From assembly GCF_019097595.1 (NCBI RefSeq), contig NC_080735.1, forward strand, positions 13,498,917 to 13,562,916: 64,000 nucleotides of DNA, given 5' to 3'. This DNA is from Hemibagrus wyckioides (lineage: Eukaryota > Chordata > Actinopteri > Siluriformes > Bagridae). How positions within the stretch are numbered: position 1 is the stretch's first letter; each line of letters opens with the position of its first letter. Positions 26,151-37,999 of this stretch are shown one piece after another. The notes under the pieces are model-generated. The model was not told the DNA's origin. It saw only the letters and a list, made by a program, of their open reading frames with translations, and ran no database searches. The translations under genes and the position numbers were made by a program.

Positions 26151-27386
26151 CACATCTGGGTGAGTGAAAAGACGCCACAGTGTCTCTGTGACAGAAATGT
26201 TTTATAGATCGGTTTTATCTCGCTGACAGGAGGGCAGTTAGGAAGTAAATATTTGTTATATTTGAAAGTGCAGTGTGAAAGCGCACACTACAAAATGGAG
26301 GAAGTGTTTGACAGGTTGATTATTACCACTTATTGAAAATTGCATACAGTTTGGAGTCATGGTGGTAGCATGTGGAAATGAAAGCCAGTCATTTCACAGA
26401 AAAACCTAATGCCTTGAATCAACCTCCGACTGATAATCATGGCTCGAAGGTCTTTTCTCGACAGGTGTTCATATCAAGCGTGAGCAAATAGAACTTTAAA
26501 CGATTTTTCTGTACTGATGTTGTAGAGAAATTATCATTAGCTATTACCAAAAGATAGATACAGCGACGTCCTGCTCTGTGATCATGTCTCGCTTTTAACT
26601 CCGGAAATTAACTTAAACCTATTTAATGTGTTTCGCTTATTCCTGTCAAGCAAGCTATCAGAGCTAGATGCCTTCCTGACAGCGCATCTCATTACTGAAG
26701 CATTTTGCTAACAGCTAGTGCACTTAGTTATTGCAAATCATATAACAATCGTCTTCAGCTCATGGGATTTCGAATCTTTTAGACCCTTTACACTTTCTGT
26801 ATTTACAGTGATTTGGTTTATGTGCTCTAGGGAAATATGTACCATCATATTTATTAAATAGATCCTTTAATTTATCTTCTGTACATTAACGTTCCTACCA
26901 TGGAGCTCAAACTAGTTATGTTTATTTATTTATTTATTTAAAATATTTGTACCATTTTCTTTCATATTAGCAACACATTTCCCAATTTTATTCAACTTCA
27001 AAATCATTTAAATTCAGGTTTTTAGGTAATTAATCATTAGATAGAGTTTTCTTTAAGAAAGACTTCAGTGTCGTTCCATATAAACAGTAAACTCTTATAT
27101 TACCTACAATTATAATAATCATAAGCTATATAATAGGTGTAGCTGATAGGTGTAGTGAGATCTCCGTCTTATTCGTGTCATAAATATTCGATGATCATAA
27201 ATAACATTTTACAAAACACAAAATTAAACACATCAAACAGAATAAACATAAATAAAATACAACAAATAAATACAGTGGTTTAATACCAATAATAACAATA
27301 TGATATTTCTGATCATAGCAGTTAGTGATCTCTATAGGATTCATATTGTAATGAACAAACAAGCAAACAATCAATTAACAAATATG

Positions 27387-27432
27387 TAAGAAAGAAAAAA
27401 AGAAAGAATGAAAGAATGAATGAACAAATGAA

Positions 27433-27504
<72 letters not shown>

Positions 27505-27549
27505 ATGAATGAATGAATGAATGAATGAAAGAATAAATGAATGAATGGA

Positions 27550-27605
<56 letters not shown>

Positions 27606-27611
27606 ACAAAT

Positions 27612-27674
<63 letters not shown>

Positions 27675-27703
27675 ATGAATGAATGAATGAATGAATGAAT
27701 GGA

Positions 27704-27747
<44 letters not shown>

Positions 27748-27813
27748 ACAAATGAACAAATAGAAAGAAAGAAAGAATTAATAAATGAATGAATGAAAAG
27801 AAAGAAAGAAAGT

Positions 27814-27857
<44 letters not shown>

Positions 27858-27880
27858 AAAGAAAGAACAAATGAACAAAT

Positions 27881-27939
<59 letters not shown>

Positions 27940-27956
27940 ATGAATGAATGAATGGA

Positions 27957-28012
<56 letters not shown>

Positions 28013-28025
28013 ATAAATGAATGGA

Positions 28026-28092
<67 letters not shown>
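27387..28092. repeat. (GAAA)n polypurine array with GAAT islands
   Basis: About 700 bp in which the + strand is almost entirely purine. It consists of GAAA runs of up to about 20 units separated by GAAT and GAAC islands that recur in similar order (for example 'gaacaaatagaaag' at about 27604, 27747 and 27867), implying higher-order duplication. Frames on the minus strand (Ser-Phe-Phe-Leu repeats) are spurious. Confidence 0.98.
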
Positions 28093-28468
28093 CCCCTGAA
28101 GCTTCTTGAACCTGACTTTAAATATAATAATCCAGAGTTTTTTCTAAGACTTCTTTATAAGAACTGAAGAGAAAAGGAAGTTGTTGTTTTTTTAGAGTCT
28201 TATTGAAGACTACAGAAGACTGTGAGTTTCTCCTCTCTCTGATCCGTGAGTCTCGGTTCAGTCCCGCTGATAAACATCACCATCATTCACGCAGACTCAA
28301 ATTTCATGAATGATGCCAATCAGACATTATTCCCACTGGGGCTTAATCAGTAGCTCAGCTTTATGTCTTTCATAAACGAATGACGCATCAATGATAAACA
28401 TTCTCAAGTATAATTATTTTGCCTTGCTGATGTTGATGAAGACGTTCTGCCATGTTTTTCGCCCACAG

Positions 28469-28739
28469 ATCCGGAGTACCATAGAGAATAGCTTTGTGGG
28501 CTGGGAGCTGGAGGAGGTGTTGCTGCTCGATATGTCAGTGGACGATGGCGACTCGAAGATTCAGAACCAGATGAAGAAGCTCCAGAGCCCTGTTATACTG
28601 CTCTACTGCACTAAAGAAGAAGCCACCACCATTTTTGAGGTGGCGCATTCTGTCGGCCTCACTGGATACGGTTACACCTGGATCGTACCAGCGCTGGTCG
28701 CGGGGGACGCCGACAACGTGCCCAATGTCTTTCCTACAG
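28469..28739 (+). CDS. grin2b: grin2b exon B: GluN2B amino-terminal domain, residues about 186-276
   Basis: 271 nt, phase 0 to 1. Begins [17 protein letters not shown] and ends NVPNVFPT plus the first base of Gly. Acceptor GCCCACAG ends at 28468. Met207, Thr233 and Glu236 of the ifenprodil pocket are conserved (LDMS, CTKEEAT). The donor is unusual, ACAG|GTCTAA, agreeing with the consensus only on the exon side and at GT. It is required because read-through meets TAA at 28781-28783 and the next exon continues exactly the expected residues (Gly completed by GT, then LISVSYDEW). Substitutions versus human are few (for example AHSV for [14 protein letters not shown] for AGDTDTVPAE). Confidence 0.93.
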
Positions 28740-28848
28740 GTCTAAATACATGTCCATACAGTGTCTATATATTTTCTTTGTAAACCAAGGAAAAGAGACA
28801 AAATCTTCTTGTCTTTTCTTTCCATCTTGTTTCAATTATCTCTCTCAG
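28740..28848 (+). other. grin2b: 109-bp grin2b intron bounded by direct repeats
   Basis: Phase 1, inserted inside a Gly codon at an AG|GT site. The 7-bp sequence CAGGTCT spans both the 5' junction (28737-28743) and the 3' junction (28846-28852). The donor is GTCTAA; the acceptor is preceded by a good pyrimidine tract (28810-28846). Mammalian GluN2B reads straight through here (PTGLIS), with no intron as I recall. Confidence 0.9.
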
Positions 28849-29041
28849 GTCTGATCTCGGTGTCTTATGATGAGTGGGACTATGGACTGGAGGCGCGTGT
28901 GCGTGATGCTGTGGCAATCATCGCCATGGCAACCTCCACCATGATGCTGGACAGAGGTCCCCACACACTGTTGAAGTCAGGTTGCCACGGTGCGCCTGAA
29001 AAGAAAGGCCCGAAGGGGGGGAATCCCAACGAAGTTCTGAG
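28849..29041 (+). CDS. grin2b: grin2b exon C: end of amino-terminal domain lobe 2, residues about 276-337
   Basis: 193 nt, phase 1 to 2. Translation begins (G)LISVSYDEWDYGLEARVRD, strongly conserved, then becomes variable: MLDRGPHTLLKSGCHGAPEK and on to NEVL(R), where human has [20 protein letters not shown] and on to NMLNR. The fish version is three codons longer, with a basic/Gly-rich stretch KKGPKGG. The Cys of the SCY/GCH position is retained. Acceptor TCTCTCAG, donor AG|GTGAGT. Exons A, B and C total 608 nt against 599 in the single mammalian exon, and the 3' boundary phase is the same. Confidence 0.93.
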
Positions 29042-29049
29042 GTGAGTCA

Positions 29050-29051
29050 CC

Positions 29052-29102
<51 letters not shown>

Positions 29103-29120
29103 ATGCACACACACACACAC
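29050..29120. repeat. (TC)n(CA)n microsatellite beside a splice donor
   Basis: Starts eight bases after the exon C donor GT (29042-29043). TC units to about 29079, then CA units to about 29120. More CA follows at 29213-29255. Confidence 0.95.
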
Positions 29121-29213
29121 ACTTACTGATTTTTTCCTCTAGACCTGTATGGCCCCTTTAGGTAGGATTAATACTGAGTATATAATGATTACAGAAAGGA
29201 CATAGTGTTCCTC

Positions 29214-29254
<41 letters not shown>

Positions 29255-29574
29255 GCATGCACACATATCTCTTGGAAGCACTTAGGTGGACTCAATTTGT
29301 CTTAGTCAATTCCAAGAAAGAGAGATAGAGGGAGAGAGGGAGATACTGAGGCTGTGATTTACTAAGTGCACTATCAGAGGCAGCTAATTCACTTGTGCAG
29401 AAAATTAAATGGTACCAGAAATCCATTTCCTGTTTATTGGTGACCTGGAAAATGATGATGTTTAAACTGTCGGTCAGTTCGCAGGTATCTCCTTAGCAAA
29501 CTTTTTCAACTGCACACCATAACATGAAGGCTTGCATCCTACAGTTCCCAGCTGCATAGATGCTAAAGATAAAG

Positions 29575-29660
29575 GAGATTGTGGTTAGCAGTGCAAGGGG
29601 CGGGTAGCATCACCACCTCAATGCTCCATTGTTCCCGGTTTGATCCTAAGGGGAGGAGCT
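29575..29660 (+). mobile_element. Head of an L2/SINE-type repeat, truncated
   Basis: 'gggtagcatcaccacctca' and the box 'cggtttgatcct' resemble the degenerate tRNA-like head that precedes the repeat at 24035-24310 in complete copies. Confidence 0.35.
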
Positions 29661-31012
29661 AGAACCGTAACTCCTTTAGTGATCTGTGCAACACTGCACA
29701 GTTTTGTTGTTTTGTTTTTGTTTATTTCAACAACGGGTTGAAATTAACATTTTAATTTGTCACGCTCTGCCTTCTTGTCATGTCGTTATCGCTGACAAAA
29801 TGGAGGGAAAAAAAAAAAACCCATCATCACTGAGGCTTTTTTGTAAATCGTTTGGTTTCAATTATTGTCAGTAATCTCTCTTTGACAGCTGATTAACCAG
29901 AACGACAATCAGACAAAAGAACAATTTTAATCCAGGCCCTCCTTCCATGTTAACTTTAATAGCGTTGTTACACACCGAATTGATGATGCAACCCGATTCA
30001 TTGTAGTCCTTCATGTGGAAAATGAACTAGAACTACAACCTCGAGGACCACTGGTTGTGGGAAGACGTCGCATTTAGAAACCGACTGAGGTGATTTCAGG
30101 ACCCTGTGATTTAAAATAGGTGTCATATAAGGAACAGTACAGAAGTCTAACACGTTTCAGCCAGCAGGACTGTGATTTACGGAATTGGCCGAATCGAATG
30201 CGGAGTTGCAGCACCGAGCCGGTGTGTTAATGGTGAGGCAGGGGATGTTGTGTGGAGAGCATGCAAGAAGAAAATGAGCTAAATCAAAAAGACCTAGGCG
30301 AGACGAACTTTAAGATACCCAGAGCGCTGGAAGATATCTTGGCTATAATGGAGTGACAGCATTCACACAAAAGAAGCATTTCATTTCATTCGGGGATTCG
30401 ACGGAAGCAGCTATTCGTTTTATTACTGTTCCATGGTCTATTATTCTGTTTCATGCGCAGCACTTCAGGGGGTTCAAATGACTACTGCAGGTCGCCTATT
30501 GCTCCTTTTGAAATTGCGTGGCAGGTGGAGTCATGTATTTGAATATATCTGACCTGTGAATCTGAATTACTTAATCTCCCACTCAAATCTGACAGCTGGT
30601 AACTCGTCTAACAATGCCTCTATGCGGTTGGTGATTAATCCGGTGATTAGTGTCCATTATGATGAGAGTCAGTGTCTTCACATACCCACACTAAGGCCTA
30701 GATATGACCTAGAATAAAAAATGAGTACATGAGGAGGAAACGGATCCATAACTCGTGCTGCATGTCCTTTTAATGATCCGCTAACGAGGATTCGCACGGG
30801 GTTTTAAAGTCAGCTAGTGTGATTAAATGAACCAGATTTCTTATGGATATTTGTACTGACTCCAGTTTCATATCCGGTTGTTAACCCTTGTGTTTGTTCA
30901 CTTTTTGGACCCTTTGGTACTATTTGGCTCAGATTGACCAAAGACATTATTGGGGTTTTGAAAGCACTAAAGAAATAATAATAAAAAGAAAAAAATAAAA
31001 CAATAAAACAAT

Positions 31013-31016
31013 AAAA

Positions 31017-31076
<60 letters not shown>

Positions 31077-31123
31077 AAACAAACAAACAAACAAACAAAT
31101 AAATAAATAAATAAATAAATAAA
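31013..31123. repeat. (AATA)n/(AAAC)n array
   Basis: Long AAAT tandem with an AAAC block near 31077-31099, preceded by A-rich sequence from 30962. Confidence 0.95.
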
Positions 31124-32101
31124 GTAATTACAGATATAGTCTTTATCTCAATCCCAAACTGTATAGATATAAATAACATTTGTAAGTAATGTTTGCAATT
31201 AGATTATATTTAACAATGAAATTGCCATTTCATTTTTGTGATAAAGTTATAATTTGTACAACAAAATATACTATAATAAAGACCATGGTGCCATAAATCT
31301 AGGAAAGGCTTGTAATGGAATGATGTTTCAATTCATCAAACTGATTTATCAAATACAGGTGATTTTTTTAAATGCTGTAAATTCAGATGTTTTACATCAA
31401 ATGCAAAACACTTTGAGTAAAAATACAAAACGGGTCAAGTTGATCCAAACCACCACTCAAGAGGGCATTTATGGCAAGAGAAACCAGAAAAGCATTGTGC
31501 TGGGAACTAAAGAAGGGTTTGACATGAATACAGGAGTTATGAATGCTATGCAACTGACACTTCCACTATAAATGGAACTGATGAATGAACTCGAACATTT
31601 AACCCTTTTTGACTTTTCAATCATTCCTCTCCGAGCATATTATTTAGTATGAATTGTTCAGTAATTAATTCAATAAAAGAAAGCAAAGCCGATATTAAAC
31701 GTATTGAGAAATACCAGTGTAGGAACTTGGTTTAATTTTCTAGCTTGTGGTCAACTTTTTCTGTGGTCAACTCAACTAGAATTGTGAAATCAACAGCATA
31801 TATGATTGCAGAGCCTTTTGACCGTTTTATTTTGTCTGGGGCAGAGTGAACGTCTGAAACAATAATTCTGTCTGATGCATACATTAAATCTCAGACTAAT
31901 AAACACGATCACTAATATTAATACTGTTATTACTAATATTCTTGTGTCATTATACAGCTTTTCATGGCGTTGTACATCGCTGTGCTGTAACGCTGTTATC
32001 CTGATCACTGTTTTATTTTACTGTCAGGTTTGGGAAAGGATTTGCTTTGATATATTTGGAAAATGTCTGGCAGTTAAAAACCATTGACAGGATAGATGAA
32101 A

Positions 32102-32140
32102 GGGGAGGGTGCGGTGGGGTGGAAGGGGAAGGGGTGTGGG
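32102..32140 (+). other. Putative intronic G-quadruplex motif
   Basis: Six G-runs of three or four, at about 32102, 32107, 32116, 32125, 32131 and 32138, separated by loops of one to six bases on the sense strand. This satisfies the usual four-tract, loop one-to-seven rule several times over. Confidence 0.7.
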
Positions 32141-34294
32141 TTTAGTTGGACGGGGTGTTTCTTTTCTCAGGAACTTTTTTGACATTTTGACAGCATGCGA
32201 CGTGTCTGCCTATTATCTTGGCTTTTGTAATTTTACAAACACCCACATTTTAATTGCCACATGAAAAACCACCTTTCAGTCAGGCAGCTTTCCCTCTCCG
32301 TTGTTTTGATACTTGACACAGAGCACAGAGGGGGCATTGATTGCTAATTATTAATTAGCATTTAGGCTTTGTAGCGCTCACTTTTAGCAGGGCCATTTGT
32401 TCTGCTGCGGTGTCGGTAATAGAGCGCTCCAGGCGAAGCTGGATTACAGAGACAGAACGGAGCAGCAGTGGGAGACTGCCTTTCTTTCACCCCTTCACTC
32501 AGTCTTTTTCATATCTTCTCAGATCTTTCTCTCTGTCCCTCATCCACTCATTCCTTTCATGTTTCTCTCCCTTTAATTCTTCAGCTTTTTGTCACTCCCT
32601 TTCTTTTTATTTAGTATACACTCACTCTTCTCCTTGCATTTTTAAAAAAAAAATGAATCGATGCTCCTTGTTTTAGCCGTAATTAAAGAGGAGCACGGTA
32701 TTTATTGTATAAATAAGCACAATAGCAACAATAGCGAGGAAACAAAATGGCAGAATGAAAATAGAAAACTAGTGGGAACTGGCAGCGTTTGCCTCGGAGT
32801 TCTTCAGGACTGTCTGTTTCAGCCTTTCGCAGCCTGTGCTGCTTGAATTGTTTGTCACACAGAGCGGATGAGGCTTTTCATGTGCAGCTGTGTGATTTTT
32901 CACTCATTCCTGCCGAAGAGCTTGACGAAGTTGCTAGACTTTTCCAGGCAGAGGGTCTCACCATCTCGGCTGCTGTCACCCTGAAGTGAAAGATCAGAAC
33001 AGATTTGGTCCTGCCAGGTTTTCCACACTGTCTGGAAATGCAGGCATGTCTCATACAGGCCTGGGGCATAGCAATAACTTTCTATCTCTCTATTTCTTTT
33101 TTTTTTTTAAACTGATTAAAGGAATATTTCAGTGTTCTTCAGTCTAACCTGTATGTACCACCTTCTGTAGCATATGTTGAGTTACTGGGGGAAGAAAAGA
33201 ATATCTCCGTACAGTGCTCATTCTGATCTAGCTGGAAGTGTTAAAGAAGAACTTGCTTATAATTCAGTCCCTCCAGGATTTCGCAATATTGCGAGAAATT
33301 AATGCAAAATCAAGCAACCTCTGTGATATTCAGAGGAGGGTGCAATTTTTCAATATTACGCCTGATTTTCTGCAGACTCGAGCTGTGAGGTCATCACAAC
33401 ACACAATGAGCCAAAATATGAATAAAACATAGCCCTTTTCGATTCACATGCGTCGAACAGCTATGAAAGGAAGTTAAATATATATATATAAGACAAATCT
33501 TGTGCTTGCAACTTCATCAATTTGAGTAGTTTTCCATAGAAAAGAAAGAAGCTCAAAATCCAAGAATTCTCAGTTACAACAGTCTGCAAAAAAAATCCCC
33601 GAGGGAATGGTAACTGGAGTCTAAGGTCTAAGTTGTTCAATTGTCGATAATCATTTCTATAGAACGATCTCATGAATTAATCAATCAGACTGAAGAGTGT
33701 TTGGTAAATACATTACATTTCCTACACTAGTAAATGTTTACATGACCACACATCAATCCTACAGAACATATGGAATACTGTCATTTTTACTCTATTAGTT
33801 TCAATTAGATCAAGACTATTTTGTTACGTTTCTCTTACATCTACTGTATATCTTTATCGTCTGACTTGTCGCTTTGTGTAGAATTTTATGTTTACCGACA
33901 CCCGCCCTTAGATGCACATAATAAATACATTATAGTAATATATGCGTTTTTATACATTCGATTTTTTTTGTCATAATAGTTGCTCATGCTGTAAGCTTCA
34001 CATATGGTGACTTGTGATTGGATTGAAAAACCCTGAAGTTTTCCTTTTAAGTGTCGTCCATATATTCAGCAAGGTTGAATAAATTCAAGCTTTTTGCCTG
34101 ATTAGACTCTCTGAAAGAAAAAAAATTCAACCAATTACTCTTGCTGAAAAGCAATTGGCTTAAAATATACTGAAAACTTTCATCACAGATATGTAATTCT
34201 TTTTCATTCTAGAAATGTCTTTTTCTTCCATTAGTACACATCCTCACCTTATTCTCTCTCTTCTTGGTAGCAATGCTTGATCTTTCCATCTTTC

Positions 34295-34296
<2 letters not shown>

Positions 34297-34332
<36 letters not shown>
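34297..34332. repeat. (TC)n microsatellite
   Basis: Eighteen TC units. Confidence 0.95.
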
Positions 34333-34337
<5 letters not shown>

Positions 34338-35237
34338 AAACAGCCATGTCTTCTTGTTGTTTTTTTTTTGTGGCAGACACCGGTTCAGAGACAAGCTGTG
34401 TGTGGGAGCTCTTCACTTAACCACACCCCAATCCAAAAACACTATTCATCCTCACCCTCCACTCTCCTCACCATCCAAAATAAATCCCCCCTAAAATATT
34501 CAGTGCTATATTTGGCATACGGGGAGATACATCTGTGTAAACAGCAGTATAGGGATGAACTGCAGTATAACTTTAGACACCGTAATTGCAGGCTTTTAGT
34601 GATTACGTAAGCGTTTAGAAAGCTTGAAGCACCAACATCAAGAGCAATCATTAGTTAACTCTTTAGGTGAAATTGAAATATATATATAGAAGTATTGATT
34701 CATTTCTAAATCAAAGCTGTTCAGTCAGTGGATCAGTCTCATGGGCTACATCTTGGTTGTAGTGACAGAAACAGGTTGAGTTACAAAAATATATATATTC
34801 CTAAACGTGTGCTTATGCTTTAGCAGTATATGATTTCTCAGAGGATGCTGAAGACGGTAGCATTATATGATTTTTCGTCATTCTTTTAGAAGATTTCAGT
34901 CGCTTCATGGTCTATAACAGCGCTGTTCTGAGTTGTGCTGGCTTTATCTCAAATCAGCGTTTCTATAGTAACAGCTCATTCACAAGAGACTGGTATTTTT
35001 TTAACGCTCCATATAAGTGAACTTTTTTTATTTAACAAAGTAAAATGTGTGATTATCAGTACGCCGAAGCTTTCTGTAAGGAGAGGTTTATTTAACGTTC
35101 ATGAAAGGAGTTTTCTGCCATTCAGGACAGGGTGCTTTGTGCTGCTAGGTTCCTTGGTAGCATGCCAAAATACATGAACATCAAGGAAGAGGGAAAAAGA
35201 GAGAACGGCTGCGAATAGTTGATATAACATATATAAG

Positions 35238-35668
35238 GAAATTTTCTTTCTTGTGTCTAATTCACAAATTGGGAATTTCACAAACTTGAACCTAACTAGA
35301 AATGTTTGAAAAATGTAAAAATCATGATGTGGTGTTCAATAACAATAAAAAAAAATAAATAAATAAAATAAATAAATAAATAAATTTAAAAAAAAATAAT
35401 AAAAATAATAATAATAATAATAATAATAATAATTATTATTATTATTATTATTATGAGTAAAAGTGATCTTTTTATATGCTTATGAATACTTCAAACAGGA
35501 AGTTTCCTTTCTTGTGACTAATTCACAAATTGGGAATTTCACAAACTTGAACCTAGCTATAAATGTTTGAAAAATGTTAAAATTATGATGTGGTGTTCAT
35601 TAATAATAAAAATAAATAAATTAAATAATTAAATAATTAAATAATTAAATAATTAAATAATAATAATA

Positions 35669-35741
<73 letters not shown>

Positions 35742-35830
35742 TTATTATTATTGCTATGGTTTTATGAGGAATAACATCATTTGAAATTCTGAGTAAAAGT
35801 GATCTTTTTATATGCTTATGAATACTTCAT
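35238..35830 (+). repeat. Tandem duplication of a 260-330 bp unit containing A/T-rich palindromes
   Basis: Unit 1 (35238-35498) and unit 2 (35499-35830) both read, in order, 'ctaattcacaaattgggaat', 'gatgtggtgttca', an AAT/AAAT tract running into an ATT tract, and 'gagtaaaagtgatcttttt'. The (AAT)n/(ATT)n junctions at about 35400-35455 and 35655-35753 are near-perfect inverted repeats. Unit 2 is longer because its ATT tract has expanded. Confidence 0.9.
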
Positions 35831-36529
35831 TTGTGTAAACTGTGCAAACAAATTTACTCTCTACAGCAAACAAAGAGTCTAACTGCACCTGATTTTGGCC
35901 AATCTGACATCCTTTCAGTTTGCATTCAGGGAAAATATGAATGATGACTGCAACTGCTCCTTCTACCTCTTAGCAGTAATTCCAGCTAAATTCCAAAATG
36001 TGATTTAACTCCTCTTGAACAGCTGAGCACAGCACTATATTCACATTTTCCTCCTACAAAACAGTGACTTACCCAGTACGTCTATTTAAAAAAGGGAAAA
36101 AAAAATTTCCAAGCCAGTATGTATGATTCCTGAAAAGTCCTTAGCTATGAAGTTTGGGTACTAAGCTAACTTGGTAACTTAGCTAATTTTATGAATGAAG
36201 AAAATATTTTATTATTGCCATTTTTTATTGTATTTTTTTACTCAAGTCTTATTCACTGAAATCCTACTTAGCAGTACCTGTAGTAAATGCTAAAAAATAA
36301 TTGAATGCAAATTATTGCTTTAGTGATGAAAAAATTATGGCAGTTATGCTATATTTTGGTAGATTATATAAATCACAGAAATGATACACAAGCTACTGTA
36401 AGTGACATTTCAGTGTAGGGGTTTTAATTCACACAGATATACTGTATATAATAGTTAGATTATATAAATAGTTAGCTAGTTACCTGCTAGCAAAAACAAT
36501 TCACTTGTCTGTAAGCAGGCTAACATGAA

Positions 36530-36750
36530 GAGGGTTGTTCATCAGAGGATCGGGGTTCAAGCCCCAGCACCACCAACCTGCTCCACTGTTGGGCAATTGA
36601 GCAAGGCCCTTAACCCTCTCTGCTCCAGGGGTGCTGTATCATAGCTGCCCCTGGGCTCTGACCTCAACTTCCTCAGCTGGGATATGCGAAGAAAAGAATT
36701 CCACTGTGCTGTAATGTATGTGTGGCGATAATAATGGCTTCATGCCCTCA
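36530..36750 (+). mobile_element. tRNA-derived SINE
   Basis: A clear B box, GGTTCAAGCCC, at 36554-36564, then 'gagcaaggcccttaaccct', 'ggtgctgtatcatagctgc' and 'cactgtgctgtaatgtatgt' towards the 3' end. Same family as the minus-strand copies at 5339-5535 and 61235-61425. Confidence 0.75.
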
Positions 36751-37883
36751 TGCCTCCAGGCTTCATCTGTAAGAATATAACAATTATATCAAAACTCTGT
36801 GGTAAAGCAGCTGGTTTACTATCAGGCACCGAGTTAGCTAACTGATTTAATCCCACACTGAAATCTCACTCACTTGCTGACTGAAATACAAGATAGTTTG
36901 TTAGCATGTAGTCTCGCATTCTGCCGTCAGTCATAAAAATTTTAGACCCTGTAGCAGCCTTTATCGGACAAGGACGGCGCAAGAGAGCATCTGACTCACT
37001 TGTAAAGCGACCAATCACAGTTCGTTTTGTTCAGCGTCACGTTTACGGGCATGAAAATGTAAAGTCGATATCCCTACAAAAATACATTGTTCATTTAAGA
37101 AAGTCGTGCAAATTAATGAGTCCGTTAACGTCACATCATTAGGAAAATCCAACGTGTAGCTAATCCTCATAAGGGCTTATTGTAACAGTCGTAAACAACA
37201 TGGCTTCCTTCTTCCATGAGGGAAATAGTGTCATGACGGCTTTGTTTCCAGGCAGACGGTTAAAAAAACGACACACACACACTTCTCCCGGAAATCCTGT
37301 AGAATCCAACTAACCAATCAGATGACGACTTCTAAACTCCTGAAGAGTTTCCAGTATTGCGTGTCGTATACATCAGATGTTCAGCCACGGATTCATGGGC
37401 GTGACGTCTGTGGCTGAGACTCGTTCTTCTCGTGTGTAGTCATGTTTACACACAGTTTATAGCAGCATCATGCAGGATTTCAAAAAGAAGCAGTTTAATT
37501 TGTTGAAGATTTTAGATCGTAGTTACGAAAAACTGCAATAGAAACAAAACAAATCTGCCTAGAGAAAATCAGAAGCTACGATAGAAAGAGTGAAAATATA
37601 AAAACACAGATATATATGGTATATGTATGATTATGGCTTGACGACAGTATGATACAGCGTTCTAAATGAACATCAGTCGACTCACTGACCTTCAGCACAT
37701 TTGTTTTCCAGGACAAATAGGGACAACGTTGCTGCCATTTCATAATTTCATTATGTTTCTGGAACATTCTGTCGTGCAGCGTTGTTCAAGCAGAGGAAGG
37801 CAAATCAGTGTCGTATGTAAACATGCCACAGAGGGAAGGAGGGATGGCAGGATTGAATAGGGTTTATGTGTTCCTCATTTCTG

Positions 37884-37999
37884 AGTGTGTGTGTGTGTGT
37901 GTGTGTTTGTCTGTATGTCCCAGTGTGTGCTTTGTGTTATATTTGTTTTGCTCTTGCAACTAGTCTATGCAGTTTCTGTGTCTGTGTGTGTGTGTGTAC
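37884..37999. repeat. Two (TG)n microsatellites
   Basis: TG tracts at 37885-37906 and 37980-37998. Confidence 0.9.

Noticed and set aside
27322..27878. Minus-strand open frames rich in Phe, Leu and Ser (up to 167 codons)
   Set aside because: Translation of the GAAA array; length comes from the repeat only.
31254..31571. 105-codon + strand open frame
   Set aside because: AT-rich composition, no recognisable motif, inside an intron next to a possible transposon end.
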